A DNA stretch of 64,000 nt from Epichloe hybrida (taxonomy: Eukaryota; Ascomycota; Sordariomycetes; Hypocreales; Clavicipitaceae), in assembly GCA_019022495.1 (NCBI GenBank), contig JAFEKR010000015.1:868001-932000 (forward strand), read 5' to 3'. Position numbers and translations under genes: made by a program. Under the pieces are notes generated by a model. That model did not search any database, was not told the origin of the DNA, and saw only the letters and a program-made list of their open reading frames with translations. How positions within the stretch are numbered: the first letter of the stretch is position 1; every line of letters begins with the position of its first letter. Shown here piece by piece: positions 13,130 through 26,265 of this stretch.

Positions 13130-13592
13130 CTAGGGAGGTATTATATGCTATAAGATACGCGCCTAAAAACGTGATTATAATAATAAGTGCTAGGGTTTAG
13201 GGATAGGAGTATTATAATAAGGGATAATAATATTAGTTATCTAGGTAATAGGATTATTTAATTTATAAAGGGACTGCTTATAAACAGACTCTTTAATAGG
13301 AATTTACGTACCCTATGAGATTCTTAAGATTACCTTAAGTTTACTTTACCTAAGATTATACCTATGTTTACTATAAGATAAATTAAGAAGATATCCTCCC
13401 TTATTTATTTAAGACGTTACTTCTGATTTGATAGACTATTTAATCTTGGATATCTCTATATAACAAGATAGTCCTTGCTGTTGTTATGATTAATATTGTC
13501 AAGTTGATTGACCCCTTTGTTATGTGTAGGCTCTAGAGATACTCGCGATCGTGGGCTAGCATTGTGTCTTTTGGGGTGTTGTTTTCCGCTTG
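13130..13592 (-). mobile_element. C1, RIP-mutated copy of repeat C
   Basis: Reverse complement of this segment aligns over its whole length with 26866-27373. Its right border is sharp: the plus strand reads GGGGTGTTGTTTTCCGCTTG then ACAAAA and stops exactly where copia A7 sequence begins. The same terminus occurs at 26866. C1 shows many C-to-T and G-to-A differences from the C2 copy. No protein was recognised. The class is unknown; the end faintly resembles TIRs of pogo/Fot1-type elements, which is only an impression. Confidence 0.6.
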
Positions 13593-13778
13593 ACAAAATC
13601 CTTATATAAGCTTATAGGCTAAGTAAGATTATTATTTCCTTTTTATTAGCTACTATACGCTAAGATAAGCTATAAGTTCTTTTCCTTATATCCCCTATTA
13701 ATCAAATCATTAATCTGTTTTTTTTATTCCTATGATTAATATTGCGCGTGAATAATCATATTAAAAGAGAGAGGTTCT
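13593..13778 (+). mobile_element. A7, 3'-terminal fragment of a family A copia element
   Basis: Matches A3 34893-35060: the segment just before the 3' LTR, ending in the polypurine tract (AAAAGAGAGAGGTTCT). It is cut on the left by C1 and on the right by insertion of B2. The rest of A7 is not visible in the window. Confidence 0.8.
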
Positions 13779-14034
13779 TGTTAATTCCTTCGGATCTTCA
13801 TCGGTTCAATCGTGGCCAAAGACCAGACCAATTATGGGTCCGGCGCGATGCACGCAATATGATTGGCTGCATCAATTTGCCACCCCCTTTTATGCCTTAC
13901 ATATAGATTTCGCTTACTTTTCTAGTATCTAGACTTTCCCTCTCTTCTCCCTCTTTCCTAGCTAGCTAACTAACTATTATTAACTTTAATTATATAGGAT
14001 TTATTACCTACACAAGACCTTAGTGTAACTAACA
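13779..14034 (+). repeat. B2 5' LTR
   Basis: 256-bp LTR from TGTTAATTCCTTCGGATC to TAACTAACA. The first third keeps CpG-rich sequence; the rest is RIP-mutated. Confidence 0.9.
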
Positions 14035-14719
14035 CTAATTAGTAGTTAACTTTATAACTATAGATAAGCTAGGTATTACAAGAAAAGACATTTCTATAGA
14101 TACTACTACTACTACCCCTTATTATGCTATAATAGTTATTATAGTAAAGAGGCATAACTATATAAGTGTGCTAAAGGAAGAGACTAGAATCCTAGTTATA
14201 GGCTTGTTAGGCTTCTAAGGAATTAATCTATTAACCCTTAGGCTTAGGGATATAACTTTATTATATCTATCCGGGATATTATTATTAATTGTTAATTCTA
14301 TTATCTATTATAAGAAAACTAACTAAACAACTAAATCTATTACCACAAGGTATTTATTTCAAATCTAACGTTAAACAACCTTAGCTAGGCTAGCTAACAC
14401 ATCTATAACTTCTCTATAAATATTCCCTTTATCTAATAGACCTTTAATCTATTTATATAAGCATTTACGGCTTGTTTTTTGCCCCCTTTATTATTAGTGC
14501 TATTTGCCCTATACTTATTAGCAAGAGAGAGAGATTACCTCCTTCCCTCCTTTTTATAAAAAATAGGAAGTAGTAATTCCTATTATTCCCTTATTACTTT
14601 TCCTATTATTTTCTAGTTACTTTTAGAACTTCTATTACTTTCTTTATCTCTAGTAATTTATTTTTATTGCTGCTTTTACTACTTCTACTGCTTTTTCTTT
14701 TGTTTTTCCTATTTTCATG
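14035..14719 (+). other. B2 leader with broken small-ORF remnant
   Basis: The stretch between LTR and gag. It starts with the primer-site region (CTAATTAGTAGTTAA) and is homologous to 52028-52741 of B4, where a 94-codon frame is still open. Here that frame has stops. The second half is low-complexity A/T-rich. Confidence 0.7.
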
Positions 14720-14771
14720 ATCTTCTAATTTCATTAGAGTAATAACGCTCCTAAAATACAAAAGAAGAACC

Positions 14772-15078
14772 TGTTGGATTCACAGGGTATTGAATTCAAT
14801 GTAATACAGTCGTGAGCCCGAAGAATAGTATTGTCATTGATTATCTATTCTAGGCTGCGTTGTCTGTTATTATAATTAATTAAGTTATAGGAAAAGAGAG
14901 GTAAAAAGCTAGAAGTTATAATACATAAAGGGAAAAGGGGTTACGCGTTTGTGTCCCTATATTTCCTAGCCAATTAACATGCTAGGTTATGGGTTACGTG
15001 TGGGGTCCGCGCGTAGCCTAAGCTTCTGCTAGGTAATTATAGCTACGATACGCAATTAATATTACCTTTGTTCTAACA
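14772..15078 (-). repeat. A2 3' LTR
   Basis: 307-bp LTR. Its GC-rich core is clearly more mutated than that of its partner: it reads ACGATACGCAATT where 21271-21577 reads GCGACGCGCGATT. The polypurine tract follows at 15079-15096. Confidence 0.93.
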
Positions 15079-15439
15079 CTAGAACTTCTCTCTTTTAATA
15101 TAATTATTAACGCGCAATATTAATTATAGAAATAAAAAAAGGAAAGATAGATTAAGAATATAATTAATAAGGGATATAAGGAAAAGAACTCATAGCCTAT
15201 CTAGGCGTATAGTTGCTAATAAAAGGGAAATAACACTCTTACTTAGCCTATAAGCCTATGTAAGGATAAGTAAGTCCTTCCGAATCCCTTCTTTTCCTTA
15301 AAATAATATATATACTACACTATAGCGTATATATAATATCTTCCTCCTCCTTAGCAACACCTTTATCCTCCTACGCACCACTATTAATTTCTGTGGTTTA
15401 CTAGGAGGGCCTAGTAGGCTAGTGTGGTTGTAGCCGCTA

Positions 15440-18400
15440 GGGATATTAACTATAAGGGCGTAAATCCCCTGCGTATTACTGTCTTATCCCTGTGGCTACC
15501 CTCCTAGAGAATTATCTTTTCCTCTTACTACACGTATATTACACATAGGTAACTTATCCCTCTATCTAGATAGTTATCTAGTTAGTTAAGATAAAGCTCT
15601 TAAGGGCTTTATTAGGTAATGCCTTTATAAGGGTATTAGCTAGGTTATCCTCTCTGTTAATCTATTGGATTTTATAGAGTTCTTAGCGTTTATATAACTA
15701 TTAAAGGGCTATAATATTAATTATTAGGCGTTTCTCCTTCATTATACTAAGCTTAATAAGGCACTTATATAAGGAGTATGAATCTATATATATGATAACT
15801 AGGATTTTCAGGAGCTTTAGTTAGTTAGTAACTAAGTTCAGGGTAGTTATAATTACGTAAGCTATATTAACACTAGCTACCATGCTATAGACTTCTAAGG
15901 TAAGCACGCTTTGCGTAACTCTCTTACTCTTTATTAAGCTAAAGTGTATAATATTGCCTTTAATTATAAACTTACTATTAGTGTAGTCTTTGTTTGCTAG
16001 GACAAGTATATATCCTAGTTATAAGAATAGGTCCTAGTTATTAGTAAAGGATTTATTTATAAAGGCAAAGAGCTTTGCCTTCTTAAGGTTAATTAGGATA
16101 AACATTAGACCTCTCTCTAGGTAATTTATCTGCTACTTTAGGTAGCGATTAAGGGCTTTCATGTCCTCTAGGGTTAGCTCCTAGTGTTATGTAGTAATGG
16201 ATAGGTTAAAGCAAGCCTCTAGTTAGCAAATCAAGGCAATATAAGTGCCTTGGGCCCTCTGCTTAATGTATTTGCGCTTTAAGTTAGTTATTAGAACTAA
16301 CTCTAACTTATTACTTTACCCTTTCTGCTAGATCTTAATAGTATTATTCTCTAGTAAGATAATGCTACTATTAAACGTAAGAGGGTAGTCCTAAGTTAGG
16401 AATTACTTTAGCTTTGCGTTAAAGCCTACTATAGTAAGCTAGGTCTTTTTTTTCTTAGAGAACTTCTTATCTAAGAGGCTAATTATGTTATTGGTTTACA
16501 TACTAACACAGGCAAAGTTAGGGCTTTCCTTTGTAGTTACAAGCAGGCAGGGATTATACGTAAAGGTTTCTATCTAGAGGTTCTCTCTATAATGCTTATA
16601 ATACATAACCTACTAGTATGTTCCTGCCTCTACAAGCTTATAAAGGGGTTTTATAACCCTTAAGATTATACTAGGTAAGTAGAGATGCTATATCTAAATT
16701 AGCAAGCGCGCTAGGATTAGCCACTCTAGCAATGTACAGGCCTGTACATAAGCCTAATAGATATCTCTTAGCTAGATAAGGAATTTCCTTAATCTTACTA
16801 ACAGGGCTATTATAAGGATAAGACATTAGCTCGCGCGTTAAATCGTTAGGGCCTGTGTGAGAATAGCTTATTTCCCTTTATTCTCACACCCTTAGATCAT
16901 AAGGCATGACTTTTCATAGGGTTCTATTATCTTGCCTTTGATCTTATTAATAATTTAGGAATTAAAAATTTAAATCCTACTATGTTCTTCCTTGTTAAAC
17001 ATAATAAATTTAAACACACCTTACTTAATTAAAGCATTAATCTCCGCTTTCGTTAACAGCTTAAATGGTTTGCCTAGGGTCTTAATAATTCCTTCCTTAC
17101 ATAGCTTAATTACAAGAGCTAGGTTACTATATTCTTTTGCTAATAGGAAGGTATTAGCACCTTAAGGTATTACAGGAGAGTTCTTCCATAGCCTTCTATA
17201 TCCTCACTTTAGTAGTATTAGTAACACTATGTTCTTATCACAGGCCTCTTACCCTTTTTCTCCTTCCTCTTTACTAGGCTTTACTATCTTCTTTATACTA
17301 GGATTATTATAGTAAGGCTTAATGGATGTTAACCTAAAGGTCTTTAGGCCTTTAGGCATGTTAAGTATATAGCTTTCTCTAGTAATCACTAGTAGCTTAT
17401 ATAGACTTACCTATCCCTTGCCTTCTTGCTAGACCTTAACCTTTAATCTAAGTAGTAGACTAAGGGTCTTTAAGGTATCTAGGCTGTTATATTTAGTAAG
17501 GGCCTTATTAACCTTCTAGATAGCATAGAGTCTCTTAATCTCTTTAGTAGCCTTCTATACTATAATCACATACTATGTAATATTAGGTAATAGCAGGGAC
17601 TTATTTATTATTTATAGGTAGGCTCTAAAGATAAGGAGGGTTAGGACAAGGCTATTAGGGACTGCGGTATTATTTTAGGGCCTTAATTGCTATTTAAAGG
17701 GCAATAGGTTCTGGCATTATAGGGTATTCACGTCTAATTATATTATAGGCTCTTTAGAGTAGGTTATAATACCTTTTAACCTTCCCTATGCTATAGTATG
17801 CCTTAATAGGGACTTCCTTAATTAAAATTAATATTAAAGCTATAAATTATCTAAATTTATTACTATAAAAGTTTATTCTAGTATCTATAATAATAAAGTC
17901 TAGGGGGCCTAGGTAAGTATTAATCTAGCATATTTAGAGGGCTTCCTAGGTTATTTTTATAGAGATATTATTAAGGAATTTCGCTATGTTAAATGCTATA
18001 GCTATATCTATAGTGTGGAGTGTAAGGTGGTTACTATCTAGGTAAAAGATATTTACTATTACTTTATAATTAAAGCTATACTTATCCTTAAGGGTAAACT
18101 TAAAGTAATTAGGGCTATTTATATGTATTTAGTATTAGTAGCAGATTCTTATTAGCTCCCTAATAGCTTTAATATTAACATTATACCCTAATTTATAGAG
18201 AACCTTATGTAAACATCGGATTAATAGATATCCAAAGCGGTGGTGTAATTACTATAGTTTGCTTTCTATAAGGTAGCTCTAAGCAACTACTTCTTCTTTC
18301 TGTGTAAGAAGCATCTAGGCGTAGCCCTATTTGTATATAATAGGTACTTTAATATTTCCTTATTATAGTGTGTTCTTAGAGATATTAAAGTTAATCTTTA

Positions 18401-20798
18401 GATAGTCTATATTATTAAGGGATAAGAGAAATAGAGTGTTTGTAGGGATAACCTAAAAGAGAATATTTCTAAAGGGAGTAGGCACATTAGCCGCTCCAAG
18501 TGTAATAATTAGGTCTCCCGCGCTAAATCTAACTAATGCCTTCTTCCTTGTTAATTCATTAAGCTACAATATAGGCATCTGATGTTATAAAGTAAGAAAT
18601 TAAGGGTGCCCTGCTATAGAGAATTTCGCGGCTCCTGTATTAGGCATAATCCCTTAGAATATCGCATAGGAATAGCGATCTTCTAATATAAACGTTACTA
18701 GGGCTTTATTTATGAGTTCCTGCTAAAAGGGGTCTTCTTTACTTAGACTATAATAAGCTACTTGCCTTATTAAGAATTAAACCGTTCTTTTGCTATTAAT
18801 CTAGGTTCCATGAGTAAAGAAGCTTATAGGTACTAGCCTATCTGTATTATTAGGGCCGTCATTAAATCCGATGCTCTTTATATACTAAGCGATTTTATTA
18901 TTAATAGGGGGTTAGGACTTGTGTTCTCCCTTATACTAAGTAAGGTATAAATAATATAAGTCATTGGCTAGATCTATAAGGTAGTAGTTCTTAAAGCGTT
19001 AAAATGCCTTCTTATAGTCCTCTTTAGGGTGCTTAGATAACTAGTATCCTTCCTTACTATATATATAGCACTTCTTTATATAGGGAGTACCTCCTCTTCC
19101 TTATGGTTTTAAGGGGTATTAGGTCTCTTTTCTATTCCTGTTGTATCTTTAGTTAGTCTAGAATTACTCTAGGGTTATAGCTTTAGTTAGGAACTATTAA
19201 TGGTTTTTCTTCTCTTCCTTAATAAGATAAAGGGTTATTCTAATCCGTTTATAGAACTCTTGTAGTCTATCCGGCGGATTTATAATTACTCCTTTACACT
19301 TTAGAATACTATAATAGGCTCTAATAAGTTAATTCTAGAGTGCCCTTTTAGTTTAGCTTACTTTAGGCACTACTTATTATAAGATAGCTAGTCTTTCTAT
19401 AAGTTTATTAAAGTATTTAATTATTAACTTAGTTAGGTTATTATTTGCTATTCCTTATAGGGAAGTGTTATTTTACTCTAGTAGATATCTTTACTATGTA
19501 TCCTTGGTTTTGAATTATTCTTTTATACGGCTAATAAGCATAGGGAGATCTTGTGGTTATTTAGGTTTAGAGAGGTGGTCTGTATAGTATTATAGTGCTT
19601 TGCCTTTAAGTATAACCTTAAAAGCATAACTAGCTTATTTAGGCTAGATATTAAGTAACTTGTATTTTCTACGGAATGTTTAAAGCTTTGATTTAAGAAT
19701 ATTATAGTTATTAGTGCTATAGAGTTATTCTTTAGGGTATACCTTAGATAGGTTAATAATTTGCTTTAGTAAAGGTCTCTAGGTCTATAGGGGTTCTCTA
19801 GGTGTTTCCCTTTATATCTATAAAAGGGGTAGTAAGGTCTTTAGGAAGTAAGAGGGTAGCTTTATAGGTAGCACCCTTAGGGCTTATTATTCCCTCTAAT
19901 CCTCCTCTTCCTTATATTAGGAAGGAGGAATTATAGCTCTTTAAGCTATACTAATAGGGGTACTACTAGCCCTAGATAGCATAGGTTACCTCTGTTAGTA
20001 ACTCTCCTGCTTAGGGGCATTATTAGTAGTGTTAATAGGGTAATACTACTAACTTACCTCTAGTAAAGGTATAGGTAGGGGAGTTACCTGTAGATGCTTG
20101 TAAATAGTATTCTTGGGTGGTCTTAACTCTAGGTTAATTAACCTTCCTAGGGGAGATTAACTAGGCCTTCCTAGAGGGGATTAACTTAGTCTTCCTAGGG
20201 GAGTCTGGCTTATTAATCCTTTTAATAGTAATTATACTAATAAACGGGGTGATGGGGTGGGTTACCTAGTTCTAATATTACTGTTATCTAGTAGATTACG
20301 GAAGAACTCTTTGTTCTATAGGTTTTTTTAGAAGCCTATGTACTTCTTCCTAGCCTTTTTAATTTCTTTAAGAGTCTAAAATCTAAATTCTTCTTAGTTT
20401 ACTGCTTCTTTAAGGTTATTTGCTATCTTAGTGCCTTTTCTAATAGTTATGTATACTTTGTTATAAAGGAGATAGTCTTAAAGTCTGTTCTATAAAAGGT
20501 CTCTCCCTTCTATGAACTTATCCCTTAACTATCTATAGAAGTTATTGCTAAATTTAGAGAATAGTGTTCTTCTAAATAACCCTTACTTCTTATATTATTT
20601 AGTCTTTATAAGGATATAGAGACTAATTTCCTTAGATGTTTTTATCTCTTTATATTTAGAACTTCCTATTTATTAGAGTAGTTCTTCTATAATATGTTAT
20701 TAAAGCCTTATAGAGATGTAGGGGTATAGGTTAGTGTAAATAGGGGTTTTTCCTTTTTTAAGGTATTCATTGTTATCTCCTGTTTTAACGCCTTCTAT
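15440..20798 (-). pseudogene. A2 Gag-Pol polyprotein, RIP-inactivated
   Basis: Same architecture as the A3 polyprotein, read on the minus strand from 20798, where the start is ATA instead of ATG. The zinc-knuckle, protease, integrase, RT and RNase H regions align with A3 throughout, with no large deletion seen. Stops are almost all TAA/TAG. The 3' limit is approximate. Confidence 0.85.
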
Positions 20799-21270
20799 AG
20801 CATTGTTATAACTATTAGTCTTACTAGGAACTCTAAATTAACTAGAGGTCCTAGACGGTCTAGTTACATCTAATATTCTAATTAATTAGGGGAGGTAAAT
20901 CTTATAATATAAGAAGAAAAGGGGTATAACTGTAATTATATAACGTGTTTTAGATATAAAGGATCGCAAGGTGAGGTAGTTAACTTTAAATATGTAATAG
21001 AACGCATAACAAAGAAAAATAAGGGGATAGCTTAGCTACTAGCGTTAAACCTTTCTTTATTGTTTCGAAGTCTATATAGATATAGATATTAATACTAAAG
21101 TAAGAAGAGAGCTATATTATACCTTTCTGTTAGCATAACTTATTATTAAACATAGCCCTCCTATTATATAAGGCGAGTCATTATTAGATAAGCTGCCTCT
21201 TCTAATTAACCTTGCTAATCTACGGTGTTCGAAGACTACGTGGTTATCTGTGAAGGTAACCACTGATTAG

Positions 21271-21577
21271 TGTTAGATTCATAGGGTATTAAATTTAATG
21301 TAATATAGTTATAAGCCTAAAGAATAGTATTGTTATTGATTATCTATTCTAGGCTACGTTGTCTATTATTATGATTAATTAAGTTATAGGAAAAGAGAGG
21401 TAAAAAGCTAGAAGTTATAATATATAAAGGGAAAAGGGGTTGCGTATTTATGTCCCTATATTTCCTAGCTAATCAACGTGCCGGGTTGTGGGTCACGTGT
21501 GGGGTCCGCGCGCGGCCTAAGCTTCTGCCGGGTAATTGCGGCTGCGACGCGCGATTAATATCACCTTTGTTCTAACA
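21271..21577 (-). repeat. A2 5' LTR
   Basis: 307-bp LTR with the least mutated GC-rich core among the A copies (GGGGTCCGCGCGCGGCC near 21500). The primer-site region lies just left of 21271. Confidence 0.93.
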
Positions 21578-21582
21578 GAACC

Positions 21583-24500
21583 TCATAATAGCAATAGGTA
21601 AACATAGGAGCTTAATTAGTAGTAAAAATAACAAATTAGCAACATTCCTTTTATAGTTAAAGATAGCAGAGAAATCTAGACCTTCTATAAGAGTAAAGGC
21701 TACTAGTAATAGCAAGGCTTTAATTATTACCCCTAAAAGACCCTAAGAGTATGAATTACCCCTACGCCTTTAATAGCTTACTTATGATTTCTTACATAAC
21801 TAGAAAGAATCTATTAAGCTAGATCTAGACACTACTACATAGCTTAAGCTTAATAACTAAATTACAAGATTTATTAACCTTAGTAAGCATTAAGGTTAGA
21901 GAGATAATAACTTATAGGAATTATTCTAAGAAGACTTTCAAGGCTAGTCTAAAGATACCTTTAAAAGGGTATCTAAGGATATTGTTAAAGAATTATGTAA
22001 TTCTTTATAAGATTACAGTATCCTCGTTAGGTAAGGCCTAGGATATTCAATCCTAGTATTGCTTAAGGAAGTGCTTTATTAAACCTTAATACCCCTTTAG
22101 TTATAGGAAAGATTATAAAAAAGACTATAATCTTCCAAACCCCTAGAACCTTAATATTAACAGCCCTAATAATATACCCTAGAAATTAACCTTCCCTAAC
22201 CCTAGAGATTACTTAAACCCTTATAAGAACCCTCGTGACAATCCCTATTATATTAATAGCTCTATCTAGATAATTATTATTAAGAATAACTAGTAGACTA
22301 TTATTCATAACAAATTATGCCTTTATAATAACTCCCCTCTAAGGATTAAATTATAAAGAAAATCTCAGAGCTTATAAAGATATATAAGGATAGCGACTAC
22401 TATAGTGAAAAGCTATATAACTTCTTAATGCTAAAGATTATACTCTTTAAAAATAAGTGTAATAGAATTAACCTTCCTTAAATGTATTATTAGAAGGCTT
22501 TCCCTATTATGTTAATAAGTAATACTAAGTAATACTACCTTAATTACCTCTTTAGGAATAACTATTCCTATAAAGAGATAATTGCTTATATCTATTAACG
22601 CTTTAAGATAGAAAGTAACTAGTAATTCTATTACTATAAATAAAGTAGTATAACGCTAAAGAATATAATTAAGAAGAACCCTAATAAAAGTAAGCTTAAT
22701 TACCTTAAGATTATATTATTAACCCTTAAGAAGATCTATAAAGAACTATACCCTACTAAAATAGTAAATACTAAGCTCTATAAGTAAGCCTTAAATACTA
22801 TAGCTAGTGTGCCTAAATATTAGATAGTAAAATATATACACTTTATAGGCTTTAAGAGTCTTGCTAGAGACCTCCGTAAGGTAATTACTATTATAGAATT
22901 AAATAAGAAGTTCTCCTAATACCTTTAGTACTAATAAGGAGACCCTCTAGAGGCTATATTTACTAATTATTAGTATAGATAATAATCCTATAGCAGAGGA
23001 AGCTATTATAGATAAAGCCCTAGGCTAAGTACTAAGCGCTGCTTTATATATAGTAAGAGTAGCTACTAGTCTTCTAATTACTCTACTTAAGAGCGTTAAA
23101 AGGAGAAAGACTACTAGTAGGCTAGTAAGATACACTATACACCCCCTTTAGAGAAGAGATTCTAAGTATTTCTTACCTCCTATAAAAGGAAAAATAAGGA
23201 TAAGCTTAATAAAGGCTTAGGTAAGAATTAGGAAGCATATCTTATAGCTTATATAGAAGCTAAAGATAATAATAATAATGTTAAGGAGCTACTATTAATA
23301 GTATATCTAAGCATTATATAATTCTTCTGCTTTAGATTATAGACTAACCACAACGCTACTAATATTAATATCCTTGTGACCCTTAATAATTAAGCCTTCT
23401 AATATATATTCCTTAGGTAGGAGCTTTATAAGCCATAAGAGTGTAATAAAGGCTTAATTTACTATATCTCTAAAGAATACTATTCTAAAGAGGTCTTTAG
23501 AGGGATTATACCTAACACTAGCGCTATAGGAAAGTTAACTATAGGAGAGGTATAAGTAAAGGCTTTATTAAGATTAATACCTTTATTAAAGGTAACCCCC
23601 TATAAACCCTAAATTCTAATATTTAGCGCTAGATTAGTAGTTACAAGAGAAATCCTTTATATGCCTATAGAACTTAGAGAGCTTAAGTTCTATGTCCTTA
23701 ATATAGCTACCCCCTTCCTTTTCTTAATTACTAATATAGATAAAATATAAGTTAAGATTAATAACCTTGCTAATGTACTTATCTAAGGTAATAAGACTAT
23801 ACCTATTATATAATAATAGGGATATCCTTAGTGGTTACTAGAAGTAAAGGAAATAGTTACCTTCTACCTTTTAGAAGGAGATATCTGTTAATTATATTGT
23901 TAACTTAGTTACCCTTTTATTTAATGGCTTATAAAGATCCTTTACTAAGCTAGTTATAAAGTTAAACGCTAGGTAATTAAGGAATTAACTAAAGTCTGCT
24001 ACTATTACTAGATGCATAGAAAGGCCCCTAGTTAATTTAAGTTTATAATTAAAGATAACTATAAATTTAACTATAAGATTATTATTAATATCATGCAGAT
24101 CAATAGCCAACTAGTGCTTCACATTATTAATTTAGCAATATTGTTCTAGATAGCCTAATTCCTTAATCTAAAGAAGCAGAAGGCTTAAGACATCTAGGAC
24201 ACAATCCGCGAATATTAGATTAACACTTATCTTAGACCTCTAGAATAGATTATACATGATGCTAGTAATAACTTTGCTTTTACTAAGTTTAAGCACTATG
24301 CTTAACTAATATTAATTAAGACTAATAAGATACTAATTAAAGCCTATAATAGTATTGGAAAGGTTAAGAGATATTACAGACCTTTACGCTAAGCTTATAA
24401 CATTATTACAGACTTAATTAGGATAGAACTCACGCTAGAGCAATACCTTTAAATAGCTATTAAAGTAATTAATAACTCTACAGGCCTAAATAGTATTATT

Positions 24501-24760
24501 CTAACCTTACTAGTCTTTAGAGGCTACCTGTAAATAATAGATAAGTTACTACTAAGCATCTCTATTATTTAACATGCTAAAGTAATTCACAAAGCTACTA
24601 ATAAAGTCCGCCGCTATCTAGCTTCGTGGCAGGTCCGTAATGCCCTTAAAGCCTAGAACGGCCCTAACATAGTGCCTATATATTAGCTGCCTTTATAGGC
24701 TAATATATGCATGTGGAGAGAGAAAGGTGGCTAGCATAGCCCTTATAAGCTACTTGCCAC
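21583..24760 (+). pseudogene. B2 Gag-protease-integrase, RIP-inactivated and truncated
   Basis: Plus-strand copia polyprotein part. Gag occupies about 21583-23200, with a zinc-knuckle remnant near 23020-23085 (CFIYSKS...). The protease box near 23512 reads NTSA, where active copia proteases have DTGA or DSGA; both changes fit G-to-A at TpG. Integrase follows: zinc-binding region near 23900-24010 and the GKVKRYYRPL block near 24360-24390, where the catalytic Glu has become Lys. The frame is lost at 24760, inside the integrase C-terminal region, where foreign repeat sequence starts. Stops are TAA/TAG. Confidence 0.85.
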
Positions 24761-24880
24761 TTTGTCGGGGCAAAACAACCACCCCAAAACAACGGAAAAG
24801 AGGGATCTGACGATAATGATGATAATGACGAAAATGACGATATTAATGGTATTGACGAATTCGACGATATCAGTAATTGA
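24761..24880 (+). other. short acidic open frame at the left end of C3
   Basis: One frame reads 39 codons from the C3 start to a TGA at 24878, with an Asp/Asn/Glu-rich second half (SDDNDDNDENDD near 24809). It has no ATG and no known domain. It may be the acidic C-terminal tail of a lost protein or merely a GAC/GAT-rich repeat. Confidence 0.25.
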
Positions 24881-24948
24881 ACCTAGATATCGGGATCTAG
24901 GTCTGCGATATTTGCAATCCATCGCGAGGATCTAAGCTGCGAAGTCTC

Positions 24949-25040
24949 TTGCCAATATCAGGTCATCTTATCAATCCAATATCAGCCAAAGCAATCCAAT
25001 ATCAGCCGAAGCTATCAAATATCAGCCGAAGCAAAAAGGG
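24949..25040. repeat. 20-bp tandem repeat in C3
   Basis: Three to four units of about 20 bp, core CCAATATCAGCCGAAGC, at 24976, 24996 and 25016. Degenerate copies of the same unit occur at 27100-27175 in C2. A 60-codon frame here (24949-25131) is made of the repeat and is not credited as a gene. Confidence 0.7.
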
Positions 25041-25182
25041 TATAATCTCAATTGAACAATCCAAGCCAAAAGGCTACGAAGGGAGAGTTGATTTTCTATC
25101 AAAAGGGAGGGAATCTAGGGTTTTTATCTAGCTAGGGGGTCAGGGGCTAGGCCGGATCCAATGTGGTTGAATTGATCCGACA

Positions 25183-25270
25183 ATCCGATAGATCCGAGGT
25201 CAAAGGGGCTAGAGGTCTCGAGGGATCCGATAGATCCGAGGTCCAAGGGGCTAGAGGTCTTGTGAGAGAG
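25183..25270. repeat. 42-bp direct duplication in C3
   Basis: Two adjacent units with core GATAGATCCGAGGTC and GGGGCTAGAGGTCT, offset by 42 bp. Confidence 0.7.
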
Positions 25271-25479
25271 GTCTCTAGGGGTTATATTCCTAGCCACACA
25301 ACACCTCCCTAACTGTTTTCCCTTCCTAGTCCCTAGGAAAGGGAAAACAGTAACCAAAAAAAAAAACCAATAAAAAGGAAAATAAGTAATAAAATCATAA
25401 GATAAAAAAAAATTCGTGATTTTCAGCCCCCCCTTTCCTATCCATTAATCAATCAAAGGGGTCATTAATTGATCCGTAA

Positions 25480-26265
25480 TAGAAGACCCTTCTGATAGTC
25501 AGAGACCTTGTCAGACGATAGATCAATTGATCTGATGAAAAGGGACCTTTTCGATTAGCAGAGACCCCCTCAGCAGACCTTCTAACATCAGATTCCCCTT
25601 CAATCGTCAGAGAAATCGTCAGTCAGAGAGGTCTTCAACGGTCGGAGGTCTTATCAGACGGTCTGATCAATTGATCTGATGAAAAGGGACCTTTTCGATC
25701 GGCAGAGACCCCTTCAGCAGACCTTCTGATATCAGATTCCCCTTCAATTATCAGAGAAATCGTCAGTCAGAGAGGTCTTCAACGGTCGGAGGCCTCGTCA
25801 ATCAGCAGATCAATCAATCCGTAATAAGAGGTCTTATCAACGGCAGAGACCCCTTCAGCAGACCTTCTAACAGTCAGATTCCTCTTCAATCGTCAGAGAA
25901 ATCATCAGTCAGAAAGGTCTTCAACGGTCGGAGGTCTCATCAGACGGTCTGATCGATTGATCTGATGAAAAGGGACCTTTTTGATTGGCAGAGACCCCTT
26001 TAGTAGACCTTCTAACATTAGATTCCCCTTCAAAAGTCAGGGAAATCATCAGTCAGAGAGGTCTTCAACGGTCGGAGGCCTCGTCAGACGACAGATCGAT
26101 TGATCTGATGAAAAGAGACCTTTTCGATCGGCAGAGACCCCTTCAGCAGACCTTCTGACAGTCAGATTCCTCGTTAATCGTCAGAGAAATCGTCAGTCAG
26201 AGAGGTCTTCAACGGTCAGAGGCCTCGTCAGACGATAGATCAATTGATTGATGAAAAGACCCGAT
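25480..26265. repeat. 143-bp tandem repeat, about five units
   Basis: The landmark GATGAAAAG recurs at 25534, 25678, 25964, 26107 and 26250: spacings 144, 286 (two units, the middle one diverged), 143 and 143. Units share GCAGAGACCCCTTCAGCAG and TCTTCAACGGTCGGAGG. Units differ by scattered substitutions rather than by a RIP pattern. Confidence 0.9.

Larger units (their letters stand above)
14772..21577 (-). mobile_element. A2, full-length Ty1/copia LTR retrotransposon, RIP-degenerated
   Basis: Complete 6,806-bp family A element with 307-bp LTRs (14772-15078 and 21271-21577), inserted at the gag start of B2. Perfect target duplication GAACC at 14767-14771 and 21578-21582. Both LTRs lack the same two bases (AATGTAATA where A1 has AATGTGTAATA), as expected for two LTRs made from one template. 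Confidence 0.95.
13779..24760 (+). mobile_element. B2, Ty1/copia element split by A2 and truncated at its 3' side
   Basis: Family B element on the plus strand: 5' LTR 13779-14034, leader, gag start, then the 6.8-kb A2 insertion (14772-21577), then gag, protease and integrase up to 24760. It inserted at the polypurine tract of A7. The RT, RNase H and 3' LTR are missing: at 24760 the integrase C-terminal region stops and the un-RIPed repeat island begins. Confidence 0.9.

Noticed and set aside
25124..25357. Minus-strand 77-codon frame with internal repeats
   Set aside because: The peptide repeat mirrors the 42-bp duplication; there is no support beyond that.
25480..26265. CRISPR array
   Set aside because: The 143-bp units are whole-unit tandem repeats without separate unique spacers, and the context is eukaryotic.
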